Shown: piece after piece, positions 14,909 through 24,181 of the stretch
How positions within the stretch are numbered: position 1 is the stretch's first letter
Layout: each line of letters opens with the position of its first letter
NCBI GenBank assembly: GCA_006508105.1
Contig: QKPP01000242.1
Span: forward strand, 1-54,287
Reading direction: 5' to 3'
DNA from: Myxococcales bacterium FL481
Lineage (GTDB): Bacteria; Myxococcota_A; Polyangia; Nannocystales; Nannocystaceae
DNA length: 54,287 bases
The notes under the pieces: model-generated
Told to the model about the DNA's origin: nothing
The model's input: the letters and a program-made list of their open reading frames with translations, nothing else
Database searches by the model: none
Program-made: the position numbers and the translations under genes

Positions 14909-17035
14909 ATGCCCCCTGCGAACCACAACTCCGAGCATGAAGCGTCGCGTCGAGAGCTGGACGAATCCAGAGGAGGCGACAGATCCGCCGAAGCTGAGCC
15001 TCCGCTGGCCGCCCAGGAACCCGCAGTCGCGGTGCAACCGGAGCCTGGGGGCGCTAGTCCGGACCCGGTCTCAAGCCAAGACGCTGCACAGCCCGAGAAA
15101 ACCGACCCGCCCTCCGGTCCTTCCGCACGAAGCGTCGCCACGGACACGGTCGAGGACGACGAGGGTCCGGCGCTTGCCATTCCTCCCGAGATGATCGCCA
15201 AGTTCGCGTCAGAGGCCGCGGACCAGCTCGATGCACTCGAGTCCCTACTGCTGCGCCTTGAAGACGAGCCCAACGCCGTTGACGTTGTCGGCGAGGCGTT
15301 CCGCGAGATTCACAGCTTCAAGGGCAACTGTGGGTTCTTGGGATATCGCCAGCTCGAAAGCGTTTCCCACTTGATGGAGGACATTCTCGCTGCGCTCAAG
15401 GCCGCGTCGCGTCCTCGCGACGAAACTGCGATTTCAGTCCTGCTGCGTGGAGTCGACGGCCTGCGGCAATCAGTAGTCAACCTCACGGTGACTCACGGCG
15501 AGGTGGTCAACTATAACAAAATCGTATCCGACCTACGCGGTATGGCAAAGCGCCCCTCGCACGAGATCGGCCAGCCAAGTCGAGACACGCTCGCCGCGGT
15601 CGCGGAGACTCTCATCCGCGAGGGACGAGTGCGACCCGAGGAGATTCCCGAGCTCCTCGAGCGCTCGCAGCGGGCCGGCGCTGCGGCCTCGCCAACCGGT
15701 CGGTCCGAACCCTCGGACCCGAGTGTGACCGAGGCGCCCGACCCCTCCCCGCCGTCGATCGAGCCCGGCGAAGAGGCCGAGACCACTTCGGCATCCGGTG
15801 GCGCGCAGACTGCCCGATACATTCGCGTCGAGATTAATAAACTCGACACTCTACTCAACCAAGTCGGCGAGTTGATCAATGCCGCGGCCTCGATCACGCA
15901 TCATCCCGACGTCAAGGATCTCAAGCTTGAGCGCTTCGGTCAGGCAACCGGTCAGCTCAACCGGATCACGAGCGGGCTGCACGACACGTCGATGGCGATG
16001 CGAATGGTTCCGCTCAGCGCCACCTTTCGCAAGATGCAGCGGGTCGTCCGCGACGTCTCGCGCAAGCTGGGCAAAGAGGTCGATCTAAAGATCGAGGGCG
16101 AAGAGACCGAGGTCGACAAGAACGTGATCGAGTCGATCGCAGATCCCCTGGTGCACATCGTCCGCAACGCGGTCGATCACGGCATCGAGGCGCCCTCGGA
16201 GCGCGCGCAAGCCGGGAAACCCCCCGCTGGACGGCTCGCCTTGGTGGCTCGACACCAAGGCGGCGAGGTCTGGCTCGAGGTTTCCGATGACGGTCGGGGC
16301 ATCGACTCGAACCGTGTGATGCAAAAGGCTCTCAGTCGGGCGCTAGTTGCTCCAGACCACGAACTGTCGGAGGACAAGATTCTGCAGCTGATCTTCGAGC
16401 CGGGGTTTAGCACGGCGGAACAGGTGACCGACATCTCCGGCCGCGGGGTGGGCATGGACGTCGTGCGCCGTAACATCGAGGCGATGCGCGGTCGGGTGGA
16501 GGTTCAAAGTCGGCTAGGGCGAGGTACGACGTTCATCATACGACTACCGCTGACGTTGGCGATTATCGACTCCATGCTTCTTCGCGTCGGACCGTCGGTG
16601 TGCGCGCTGCCGCTCACCGCGGTGCACGAGTCGTTTCGGCCCGACTCGTGTCGCTTCTCCAAATTACCCAACGATGCACGAATGGTCCATATCCGGGGGC
16701 GAACCTTTCCCATTTTGCAGCTTGAGTCGCTCTACGGCGCCGCGTGGCGGACGGTCGCCGATGACAGCGGCATCTTGGTTCTCGTCGAAGATCAAGGGAC
16801 TGCGTTTTGCCTGGCTGCGGACGAAATCGTCGGGCAACGTCAGATTGTCGTGAAACCGCTCGACAAGTATCTCAAGACAATTCGCGGTATCTCGGGCTGC
16901 TCGATTCTCGGTAGCGGTGAGATCTGCCTCATCTTGGATGTGGCGAACCTGGCGCGTGATGTTCCGACGCGCGCAGCAAACTGTTTGCCGCGCGATCAGC
17001 CGGTCACCCCGCGCGTCGCTGAGGTGCTTTCATGA
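14909..17035 (+). CDS. cheA: Chemotaxis histidine kinase CheA (second, operon-leading)
   Basis: CheA autophosphorylates in response to receptors and passes phosphate to CheY and CheB. The 708-residue protein has an unusually long acidic/Pro-rich N-terminal extension (about residues 1-90). The Hpt domain carries H135 in FREIHSFKGNCGF, followed by a linker with a helical block near 225-255. The dimerisation segment is YIRVEINKLDTLLNQVGELI. The HATPase domain has N-box DPLVHIVRNAVDHGIE, G1 VSDDGRGID and G2 GFSTAEQVTDISGRGVGMDVV, and a CheW-like P5 domain starts near 560. All catalytic boxes are intact. The ATG at 14909 has a weak ribosome-binding site. Its stop overlaps the cheD start (ATGA), indicating translational coupling. 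Confidence 0.95.
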   Translation: MPPANHNSEHEASRRELDESRGGDRSAEAEPPLAAQEPAVAVQPEPGGASPDPVSSQDAAQPEKTDPPSGPSARSVATDTVEDDEGPALAIPPEMIAKFASEAADQLDALESLLLRLEDEPNAVDVVGEAFREIHSFKGNCGFLGYRQLESVSHLMEDILAALKAASRPRDETAISVLLRGVDGLRQSVVNLTVTHGEVVNYNKIVSDLRGMAKRPSHEIGQPSRDTLAAVAETLIREGRVRPEEIPELLERSQRAGAAASPTGRSEPSDPSVTEAPDPSPPSIEPGEEAETTSASGGAQTARYIRVEINKLDTLLNQVGELINAAASITHHPDVKDLKLERFGQATGQLNRITSGLHDTSMAMRMVPLSATFRKMQRVVRDVSRKLGKEVDLKIEGEETEVDKNVIESIADPLVHIVRNAVDHGIEAPSERAQAGKPPAGRLALVARHQGGEVWLEVSDDGRGIDSNRVMQKALSRALVAPDHELSEDKILQLIFEPGFSTAEQVTDISGRGVGMDVVRRNIEAMRGRVEVQSRLGRGTTFIIRLPLTLAIIDSMLLRVGPSVCALPLTAVHESFRPDSCRFSKLPNDARMVHIRGRTFPILQLESLYGAAWRTVADDSGILVLVEDQGTAFCLAADEIVGQRQIVVKPLDKYLKTIRGISGCSILGSGEICLILDVANLARDVPTRAANCLPRDQPVTPRVAEVLS

Positions 17036-17517
17036 GTACACGACTCGTACAGATCGGCCATCTGGCGGTAGCGACTCGCCCTGACGAGAGGATCAAGACA
17101 ATCGGTCTCGGTTCGTGCGTCGCGGTCATCATCATCGATGCGATTCGCGGCGTCGCCGGAATGGCTCATGTGGTGCTCCCAAGCGCGCGCGGAGACGACC
17201 CGGCGAGCAAGCCCGAGGGGTACTACGCAGACACGGCGGTGACGGTGCTGCTCAAGAAGATGTCGGCGCACGGTTCGTCGCCCCGGACCGGCCCGCTTAC
17301 GGTCAAGATCACCGGCGGCGCGGCCGTCGGTGAACAACGAAACTCAATGAACATTGGCAAGCGTAACGTGCTCGCAGTAAAACGCGCGCTGTGGCGTCAT
17401 CGACTGACCCCGATTGCTGAGTTAGTCGGTGGGCACGACGCCCGAACGGTGACAGTAGACGTCGGCACTCAGAGCGTCGTTGTGACCGTTCCGAACAAGG
17501 AGCCTGAGGAACTATGA
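17032..17517 (+). CDS. cheD: Chemoreceptor glutamine deamidase CheD
   Basis: CheD deamidates (and may demethylate) glutamines on chemoreceptors and is controlled by CheC/CheX-type partners in some systems. The 161-residue product is of family length. The catalytic cysteine is C29 in IGLGSC and the catalytic histidine is H46 in GMAHVVLP; the later KITGGAAV and NIGKRN segments are also typical. It overlaps cheA by 4 bases and cheY by 4 bases. With cheX two genes on, this resembles the CheC-CheD adaptation branch, acting on the receptor encoded downstream. Confidence 0.94.
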   Translation: MSTRLVQIGHLAVATRPDERIKTIGLGSCVAVIIIDAIRGVAGMAHVVLPSARGDDPASKPEGYYADTAVTVLLKKMSAHGSSPRTGPLTVKITGGAAVGEQRNSMNIGKRNVLAVKRALWRHRLTPIAELVGGHDARTVTVDVGTQSVVVTVPNKEPEEL

Positions 17518-17930
17518 CTGCTGCCGCCCTCCCCGCGAGTGATATCACCACCGTGTTGGTGGTGGATGATTCCGCTTTTGCCCGCCAAGGCGCCATCGTA
17601 TGCCTTCGATCGGCCGGCCTCGCCAACGCCGAATTCGTCGAGGCGGGTCACGGGCGCGAGGCGCTCGACCGAATGCGTCAAAGATCGGTTGATCTCGTGG
17701 TCACCGACCTGAACATGCCCGAGATGGGGGGCCTCGAGCTACTTCGGGCAATCAAGGGAGACTCGACGCTACGTACGGTTGACGTCGTGGTGGTCAGCAG
17801 CGTCATCGGGCCCGCCGCGGAGGCCGAGCTGATGAACGAGGGCGCTCGTCGCGTCGTCAAGAAGCCGCTTTCGGGCGCGGGGGCCCTCAAGATGCTCTCC
17901 GCGGTCATTCAGGGACACGATCATGGTTGA
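17514..17930 (+). CDS. cheY: CheY-type response regulator
   Basis: A single receiver domain of 138 residues. The acidic pair is in VLVVDDSAFAR (D18, D19), the phospho-acceptor is D65 in VTDLNMPEMGG, the switch serine is in VVVSSV, and the conserved lysine is in VVKKPLSG. The absence of an output domain fits a diffusible CheY acting on a motor or on another protein. In myxobacteria the output need not be a flagellum, and no flagellar genes are in the window. It overlaps cheD by 4 bases and cheX by 8 bases. Confidence 0.93.
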   Translation: MTAAALPASDITTVLVVDDSAFARQGAIVCLRSAGLANAEFVEAGHGREALDRMRQRSVDLVVTDLNMPEMGGLELLRAIKGDSTLRTVDVVVVSSVIGPAAEAELMNEGARRVVKKPLSGAGALKMLSAVIQGHDHG

Positions 17931-18405
17931 AGACTTTGCTTCCTCATGGGAAGAGCTGGAGACGCTCGTTCCGGACGTGCTTGAAGGCATGTTCTTTGCC
18001 GACGCGGAGCTGACCGACGAGGCGTTCGACTGGAATGCCGACACGATTCGCTCCGCGATCGAGTTGCGTCACCCCGTTCAGGGCCGCATGGAAGTCGCTC
18101 TCCCGCTGGATCTCGCCACTGAACTGTGCGAGTCCCTCGGGGTCGAGGACGCGCCGAGCGAGTCGCAGCTACGGGACGTTGCCGGAGAGATTGTCAACAC
18201 GCTTGCGGGCCGGCTCCAAGTGAGTCTGGCGGGAGACAACGAGGAGTGCATAGTAGGGTTGCCGGTGACCGAACTCGGAGAGCCTCGCTCGGATCGCGCG
18301 GTTTCGGGTCAGAAGGTGTTCGCTGTGAACGATTTGCCACTCATCGTAACGCTGATGTCAATCGAGACTTCGGGCTCGGAGCTCAAGGAGGCGTGCTCGT
18401 CCTAG
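17923..18405 (+). CDS. cheX: CheX/CheC-family CheY-P phosphatase
   Basis: The 160-residue protein carries the CheC/CheX/FliY phosphatase signature in QLRDVAGEIVNTLAGRL. Glu 89 and Asn 92 are spaced as the catalytic E-x-x-N pair that dephosphorylates CheY-P. Only one such motif is present, as in CheX rather than two-site CheC. The start lies inside the end of cheY, implying coupled translation and matched stoichiometry. CheX versus a one-site CheC cannot be settled by eye; I favour CheX from the motif count. Confidence 0.82.
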   Translation: MVEDFASSWEELETLVPDVLEGMFFADAELTDEAFDWNADTIRSAIELRHPVQGRMEVALPLDLATELCESLGVEDAPSESQLRDVAGEIVNTLAGRLQVSLAGDNEECIVGLPVTELGEPRSDRAVSGQKVFAVNDLPLIVTLMSIETSGSELKEACSS

Positions 18406-18505
18406 ATTCGGGCGAAGTAGACTCGCTTGGTGGCGAGACCTCTTGTATCTAAGGCGTCCTTGCGTTGCGAGGCCGTGTGGAAGTGTTTTCGAAAAGAGTC
18501 AAAGA

Positions 18506-19021
18506 ATGGGCCAAGAACAATCACTGCTACCTGATGATTCGATTGCCGCCGAGGGCGAGGATACCCAGGCGGGAAAGTACCTCACGTTCATTTTGGAGGG
18601 ACAGTCGTACGGGCTCGAGATCAAGCATGTGACCGAGATTATCGGGCTGCAGGAGATCACCGATATTCCCGACGTGCCCGATTTTGTGAAAGGGATCATC
18701 AACCTCCGTGGGAAAGTGATTCCCATTATGGACGTTCGATGTCGTTTTCATATGCCGCCGCGCGACTACGATGAGCGAACCTGCATCATCGTGATCCAGG
18801 TGCGAGACTCGGCGGTTGGGCTCTTGGTCGATACCGTCTCGGAAGTCCTGGACATCGCCGACAACAACATCGAGCCGCCGCCAAGCGTGGGCGGGGATGG
18901 TGGTCACGGTTTCATGAGAGGCGTCGGGAAGACCGAGGACTCGGTGAAGCTACTTCTTGACGCGGAACGGTTGCTTTACGGCGACGAGCTTGAGGAAGTA
19001 CAACAGGCGCTGGCTTCGTAG
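18506..19021 (+). CDS. cheW: Chemotaxis coupling protein CheW
   Basis: CheW bridges receptors and CheA in signalling arrays. The 171-residue product has the CheW fold signature: [45 protein letters not shown], and [13 protein letters not shown] with a C-terminal helix. It has an N-terminal extension of about 20 residues and a C-terminal tail with LLLDAERLL. The ATG at 18506 is preferred over an upstream ATG that would add 21 unrelated residues; a TTTTCGAAAA palindrome (18486-18495) and AAAGAG precede it. It follows cheX by 100 bases and precedes the receptor gene by 29. Confidence 0.94.
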   Translation: MGQEQSLLPDDSIAAEGEDTQAGKYLTFILEGQSYGLEIKHVTEIIGLQEITDIPDVPDFVKGIINLRGKVIPIMDVRCRFHMPPRDYDERTCIIVIQVRDSAVGLLVDTVSEVLDIADNNIEPPPSVGGDGGHGFMRGVGKTEDSVKLLLDAERLLYGDELEEVQQALAS

Positions 19022-19050
19022 CCGCGCCGGCAAGCATGGAGAGGAATTGT

Positions 19051-21840
19051 ATGGCCGACCTCGATGTAGAAACCTTAGAGCGGAGTTTCGCCAATCTGGC
19101 CCCGGAGGCGGACAAGCTGGTGCGGCGATTTTATGAAGAGCTGTTCTCGCGCTATCCGGATGTCGAGCCGCTCTTCGCCAACACTTCCATGGCCAAGCAG
19201 CGCAAGCATCTAAAGGCCTCGCTGGTGTTGGTCGTCGAAAACCTACGCAAGCCCGAAGTGTTGACCAAGGCCTTGCACGAATTAGGCGCCCGCCATGTTG
19301 GGTACGGCGCCACCGCGGAGCACTACCCAGCCGTCGCGGAAACCCTTCTTTTTGTGATGAAAGAGATCGCTGGGCGGGCGTGGACGACCAAGGTGAATCG
19401 TGCTTGGTCCGACGCCCTCGAGGCGGTCTCCCAGATCATGCTCGAGGGAGCCTCTCGAAGCAGCAACGCCCCCCAGGACAGAGACAAGATGAACGCGTCA
19501 ACCAGCAAAGATGTTCTTCAAACCCTCCCCATTCCCGCGTTCACCGTCAGTGAAGCTGGCGTCGTGGAGTCGTGGAACGACGCCATGGCCGCTGTGACGG
19601 GGCGCTCGTCGCAAAGCGTGCTGGGTCAGCGCACCAGTAGCGCGCTTGGCTGCAAGCGTCGGCACACGCCTATCGACGACGCGATCTCCGACGGTGAGGT
19701 CGTGCGTGAGGAGTTCGAGATCACGAGTGCGGACGGGGCCGGGATCTCGGCGGAACTCGTGATCACGCCGATGGCGAACGAGAATGGAGAAGCCTGCGGA
19801 GCCTCGGTAGTCGTCAAGGTCGCTGACCGCGAGGCGGCGGACGGTAAGCGCATGCGCGACGCGCTTGAGGGGTCCGGTACGGCGTTTGTGATGATCGATG
19901 AGGACTTTCGGATCACGTACGCCAACCAGGCCACAATGTCGCTGCTGCGGGAGCACGAGGACACGTTTCGCCAGGCGTTTCGCCATTTCAGCGTGGACCG
20001 ACTCATCGGGACCTGCATCGACGATTTCCACACCGATCCGGGTCGGATTCGACGGCTTGTCAAGAATCCGAACAACCTTCCGCACCGTGCAGATATCCGA
20101 GTGGGCCCGCTGCTGTTCGAGCTCTACGTGACGGGGATCGTCAACGACGGTCAACTCGACGGCCACTGCCTCGAGTGGAAAGAGGTCACCAAGGTGCGCG
20201 CGGATGCGCTGACCGGTAATCGACTCAGTTCGATGGTGACTGGGTGTCAGGCCCTGTTTTCGATCGTGGACAACGACTTGCGGATCACGGAGGTCAACCC
20301 GGCCTTGGTCGCGATGCTGCGACGGTACGAGGCGAAGATTCGCGAGGTTTTTCCCGATTTCGCAGTAGACGCCCTCATCGGGACTTGCGTGGATAAGTTT
20401 CACAAGAACCCGGCTCATCAACGGGCCATCATCGCTGATGAGAGTCGCCTTCCGTTTGTAACCGAGATCAAGGTGGGCGAGCTTGAGTTCGGGTTGACCG
20501 TGTGTGCTCTCCGAGACGCCGACGGCGTGCGCATTGGGTCGGCGCTGGAGTGGATCGACTACAACGAGCGCGCGAAGTACCGGCGTGAAGTCGAGAAACT
20601 GATGGCGGCCTGCGAGGAGGGGCGACTCAACGAGCGTGGCGACACCGGCCAACTCAACGAGGTCTACGCGCCGATGATGCGCAGCATCAACGCGATTCTC
20701 GAGCGCGTCCTGGCACCCGTGGGCGTGCTCAAGGAAAACTTGGGGCGCGTCGCCCACGGCGATCTCGGCGCGTACATTCGCGACGACTACCAAGGGGACC
20801 ACGCCGCGTCGCGCGACGCTCTCAACGCGACTCTCGATGCGCTCAATGAGACGCTGAGCAAGGTCAGCCAGGTGGCCGAATCGGTTGCGTCTGGGAGTCG
20901 GCAGGTGTCCGATTCCAGTGCGGCGCTTTCGCAGGGGGCGACCCAGCAGGCTTCGTCACTACAAGAAGTTACGGAGACGATGCGGCGGATCACCGACCAG
21001 ACCAAGCAAAACGCCGAGAATGCGACTACGGCGAACGAGCTGTCGAATGACTCGCGCGAAGTGGCGACGCAGGGCGACGAGATGATGCGAAACATGCTCA
21101 CCGCGATGGGAGACATCGACGCGTCGAGCCAGAGCATTCGCAAAATCATCAAGGTGATCGATGAGATCGCGTTCCAGACCAACCTGTTGGCCCTCAATGC
21201 CGCCGTAGAAGCGGCTCGCGCCGGTGTGCACGGCAAAGGGTTCGCGGTGGTGGCCGAGGAGGTTCGGAGCTTGGCGGCCCGTTCCGCCAATGCGGCCAAG
21301 GAGACCACCGAGATGATCGAAGACTCGATCAAGAAGGTGAACCAAGGCACGGACATCGCCAACCAGACCGCCGAGGCGCTCACGAAGATTGTCGAGGGGG
21401 TCGGCAAGGTGACCGATCTCGTGGCGGAGATCGCTGCGGCGAGCAACGAGCAGGCGCGGGGCATTGGCGACATCAACACGGCATTGTCGCAGGTCGACAA
21501 AGTCACCCAGACGAACACCGCGAGCGCGGAGGAAAGTGCGGCGGCGGCCCAAGAGCTCTCGCGTCAGGCGAAGGATCTCATCGATCGTCTCGGAGGCTTC
21601 AAGCTCGCCGAGAACACGGCCGCGGACGCGCTGCCGGCCAACCTGACGCCCGAGATGATGGCCGCGATTCAGCGCCTCGTCGCGGAAGGAGGCCTTGGCG
21701 GTTTTGGAGGGGGCGCCGGGAACGGACGATCCGAACGGCCGGGCATCGCGGCGGTGGCCGAAGGGTCGTCGTACACGCCGAGTACGGGTGAACCCGCCAG
21801 CATCATTGCACTCGACGACGGAGAGTTCGGGAAGTACTAG
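19051..21840 (+). CDS. Soluble globin-PAS methyl-accepting chemotaxis receptor
   Basis: This 929-residue receptor has no signal peptide or transmembrane helix. Residues ~1-130 form a haemoglobin/flavohaemoglobin-type globin with key haem-pocket residues: Y28 (B10) in RFYEELF, F42 (CD1) in PLFANTS, Q50 (E7) and proximal H82 (F8) in [11 protein letters not shown]-like domains follow: one near 155-260, then two mutually similar ones containing [11 protein letters not shown] and [11 protein letters not shown] (about 265-510). After a HAMP-like stretch comes the methyl-accepting signalling hairpin, with tip [22 protein letters not shown] and [18 protein letters not shown] flexible tail ends in EFGKY, matching a CheR-binding pentapeptide pattern. 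GAGAGGA at 19039 supports the ATG at 19051. Oxygen or another gas is the likely signal via the globin; that is inference. Confidence 0.93.
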   Translation: MADLDVETLERSFANLAPEADKLVRRFYEELFSRYPDVEPLFANTSMAKQRKHLKASLVLVVENLRKPEVLTKALHELGARHVGYGATAEHYPAVAETLLFVMKEIAGRAWTTKVNRAWSDALEAVSQIMLEGASRSSNAPQDRDKMNASTSKDVLQTLPIPAFTVSEAGVVESWNDAMAAVTGRSSQSVLGQRTSSALGCKRRHTPIDDAISDGEVVREEFEITSADGAGISAELVITPMANENGEACGASVVVKVADREAADGKRMRDALEGSGTAFVMIDEDFRITYANQATMSLLREHEDTFRQAFRHFSVDRLIGTCIDDFHTDPGRIRRLVKNPNNLPHRADIRVGPLLFELYVTGIVNDGQLDGHCLEWKEVTKVRADALTGNRLSSMVTGCQALFSIVDNDLRITEVNPALVAMLRRYEAKIREVFPDFAVDALIGTCVDKFHKNPAHQRAIIADESRLPFVTEIKVGELEFGLTVCALRDADGVRIGSALEWIDYNERAKYRREVEKLMAACEEGRLNERGDTGQLNEVYAPMMRSINAILERVLAPVGVLKENLGRVAHGDLGAYIRDDYQGDHAASRDALNATLDALNETLSKVSQVAESVASGSRQVSDSSAALSQGATQQASSLQEVTETMRRITDQTKQNAENATTANELSNDSREVATQGDEMMRNMLTAMGDIDASSQSIRKIIKVIDEIAFQTNLLALNAAVEAARAGVHGKGFAVVAEEVRSLAARSANAAKETTEMIEDSIKKVNQGTDIANQTAEALTKIVEGVGKVTDLVAEIAAASNEQARGIGDINTALSQVDKVTQTNTASAEESAAAAQELSRQAKDLIDRLGGFKLAENTAADALPANLTPEMMAAIQRLVAEGGLGGFGGGAGNGRSERPGIAAVAEGSSYTPSTGEPASIIALDDGEFGKY

Positions 21841-21855
21841 AGGCGGTTGACCGCG

Positions 21856-21890
21856 CCGCCCCGTCGGCTGTCAGCCAGCCCGCGGGGCGG
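21856..21890 (+). other. Strong hairpin between the receptor gene and cheR
   Basis: CCGCCCCG (21856-21863) pairs with CGGGGCGG (21883-21890), and the loop contains a nested GGCTG-T-CAGCC repeat. It begins 16 bases after the receptor stop in the 169-base gap before cheR. There is no T-tract, so it is more likely an mRNA-stabilising or partial attenuation structure than a classical terminator. Confidence 0.4.
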
Positions 21891-22009
21891 GGCTCCCTGC
21901 GCACAGATCGGCGGCGGGGTGAGGGGCGGCGGCAGCCCTTGTGGTCCCCGGAGGGGCCGCACGAACCCGGCCGATCAAGCCGCAGCGTTGCTCTTTGGGA
22001 GGAGATTGT

Positions 22010-22876
22010 ATGACGTCAACCGCTTTGAATCTTGTGCCGCCGAGCGAAGACGTGCTCAGCGACGCGGAGTTCGACGAGCTGCGCGAGCTCATCTACGGCA
22101 CGTTCGGCGTCGCGCTCGACGATACGAAGCGCTCGTTGATCGTGGGCCGGTTGTACGCCGTGCTGCGCCGGGAGGGGATGTCTCAGTTTTCCGAGTACAT
22201 CTCGCGCGTGCGGCGAGACCCCACTGGCAAGTTGCTATCGGAGCTGGTCAACCGCATTTCGACTAACCACACATTCTTCAACCGCGAGTCGACCCACTTC
22301 GATTTCTTCAGTCGTACGGCGCTACGAGAGGTGATGCAGGCCCGGCAGCGCCGTCGGTCACGCGACTTGCGGGTTTGGTGTGCCGCGACGTCCTACGGCC
22401 ACGAGGCGTACATGCTGGTCATGCTGATGCGCCAGGTGTTGGGGACGGAGTATGCCGCGTGGGACGCCGGGCTCTTGGCGACAGATATCAACGACGAGGT
22501 GTTGGCAGTGGCCAAAAAAGGCGTGTATCCCGCCCGCGAGGCGGAGGAGATCCCGGAAACGCTGCGAAACCGCTACTTCTCACGCCAAGCCGACGGCAGC
22601 TTCGCGGCGAAGCCTGAGCTGCGCCGAGAGATCACGTTTCGCCGTTTCAACCTGATGAACGTGACCCTGCCATTTCGGCAGCCCTTCGACATTATCTTTT
22701 GTCGAAATGTAATGATCTATTTTGATGTCGACACCAAGGCTAGCCTGGCCACCCGAATGTACCATTTCACTCAGCCGGGGGGATATCTGTTTATCGGAGC
22801 GGCCGAGTCACTGCCGATCGATCGTACTCCATATAAAAAGGTGTCTCCGGGGATCTATCAGAGGGCACGCGGATGA
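22010..22876 (+). CDS. cheR: Chemoreceptor glutamate methyltransferase CheR
   Basis: CheR methylates receptor glutamates with SAM for adaptation. The 288-residue product has the N-terminal helical domain (FDELRELIYGTFGVALDD and RISTNHTFFNRESTHFDFF) and the C-terminal SAM-binding domain ending in DIIFCRNVMIYFD and GGYLFIGAAESL. The SAM loop reads CAATSYGHEAY rather than the usual C-x-G-x-x-x-G-E-E-x-Y form. The spacing and most contacts are kept but two usual positions differ. The start is clear: GGGAGGAG upstream of the ATG at 22010; an earlier GTG would add 23 unrelated residues. Its stop overlaps the cheB start by 4 bases. Confidence 0.94.
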   Translation: MTSTALNLVPPSEDVLSDAEFDELRELIYGTFGVALDDTKRSLIVGRLYAVLRREGMSQFSEYISRVRRDPTGKLLSELVNRISTNHTFFNRESTHFDFFSRTALREVMQARQRRRSRDLRVWCAATSYGHEAYMLVMLMRQVLGTEYAAWDAGLLATDINDEVLAVAKKGVYPAREAEEIPETLRNRYFSRQADGSFAAKPELRREITFRRFNLMNVTLPFRQPFDIIFCRNVMIYFDVDTKASLATRMYHFTQPGGYLFIGAAESLPIDRTPYKKVSPGIYQRARG

Positions 22877-23946
22877 CTCGGGCTGGATCAGGGAACATTC
22901 GTGTGCTCGTCGTCGATGACTCCGCGTTGGCGCGGAAAATCCTCTGCGATGGACTCAACGAGTGCGACGGGATCGAGGTTGTCGGCGCCGCACACGACCC
23001 TTACGAAGCGCGCGACTTGATCGTGAAGCTCGATCCAGATGTGATCACGCTGGATGTCGAGATGCCGAAGATGGACGGCGTTGAGTTTCTGCGGCGATTG
23101 ATGCCGCAGTATCCCAAGCCGGTGGTGATGGTCAGTTCGTTGACCACCAGGGGGGGCGAGATCGCGATGCAGGCGCTCGAGGCGGGCGCCGTTGATCTGG
23201 TGCTCAAGCCAACGAGCCAGGTCGAGCGCGGGCTCGAGGCGATGCTGCTGGAGCTGAGCACGAAGGTTCGCATCGCATCCACGGCGAATGTCAGCGAGTG
23301 GAAGAATCGACGCCCCCCTAAACCCCGTGCGAGTCCGGTGGCGTCGGCGGGGGCGCTTGCCGTGACCACGGACAAGGTGGTGGTCATCGGTGCCTCCACC
23401 GGGGGGACCGAGGCGATTCGCGCCGTCCTGTCGGGCTTGCCCATCACCTGTCCGGGGGTGGTGATTGTCCAGCACATGCCGGCGGTGTTCACCAAGATCT
23501 ACGCGGACAATCTCAACAAGGACCTGAGGCTTCACGTCAAGCAAGCGGAGTCTGGAGACCGGGTTTTGGCCGGGCGGGTCTTCATCGCGCCTGGAGACCT
23601 CCAGATGCGAATCACTCGTTCGGGCGGACAGTATCGCTTGCAATGCGAGGACGGGCCCAAGGTCTGCGGCCATCGGCCGTCGGTCGAGGTCTTGATGCAA
23701 AGCGCCGCGAAGTCGCTCGGCTCGAACGCGGTGGGGGTGATGCTCACCGGGATGGGGCGCGACGGAGCCGACGGGTTGCTGGCCATGCGCAAGGCCGGGG
23801 CACGTACGTTTGCGCAGGATGAGGCCACCTCGGTGGTGTTCGGCATGCCACGCGAGGCGCATCTCAACGGCGGGGCCGAGCGGCTGGTGCCGCTGCGCGA
23901 CATGGCGGGCACCATCATGGGTGCGCTCGGAAAAATGGCTGCGTAG
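22873..23946 (+). CDS. cheB: Chemotaxis protein-glutamate methylesterase CheB
   Basis: CheB removes receptor methyl groups when phosphorylated by CheA. The 357-residue protein has an N-terminal receiver (VLVVDDSALAR; phospho-acceptor D61 in ITLDVEMPKMDG; LKPTS) and, after a Pro-rich linker, a methylesterase domain. Its catalytic triad is visible: S175 in GASTGGTE, H201 in QHMPAVF and D297 in LTGMGRDGADG. It starts inside the cheR stop. It is the last che gene; 235 bases without a coding signal follow before the next gene, with GC-rich palindromic sequence but no T-tract terminator. Confidence 0.96.
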   Translation: MTRAGSGNIRVLVVDDSALARKILCDGLNECDGIEVVGAAHDPYEARDLIVKLDPDVITLDVEMPKMDGVEFLRRLMPQYPKPVVMVSSLTTRGGEIAMQALEAGAVDLVLKPTSQVERGLEAMLLELSTKVRIASTANVSEWKNRRPPKPRASPVASAGALAVTTDKVVVIGASTGGTEAIRAVLSGLPITCPGVVIVQHMPAVFTKIYADNLNKDLRLHVKQAESGDRVLAGRVFIAPGDLQMRITRSGGQYRLQCEDGPKVCGHRPSVEVLMQSAAKSLGSNAVGVMLTGMGRDGADGLLAMRKAGARTFAQDEATSVVFGMPREAHLNGGAERLVPLRDMAGTIMGALGKMAA

Positions 23947-24181
23947 CGAGTGGCCGTCCGACCGGGTCTGGGACGGGGCCGGCGTGGCCGGCGTCCCCGG
24001 CGAGCGGATTGGGGGGCTCGGTCGGTGTGCGGGCGCTGGGTATCCGCGCGCGCTCGACTCGAACGCCGGCGAGCATTCAATCGGGTGCCGGACCGGATAG
24101 GAACTCTCGGCCGTCGCGGAGACCAGCTCTATTGAACTGAGACGCCGCGCGCCTTACATCAGTCGCCACAGGGGGAGACCT

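Noticed and set aside
19498-20802. 434-codon open frame antisense to the receptor gene
   Set aside because: It mirrors the coding sequence of a clearly conserved receptor; long antisense frames are common in GC-rich genes and no family motif is present.
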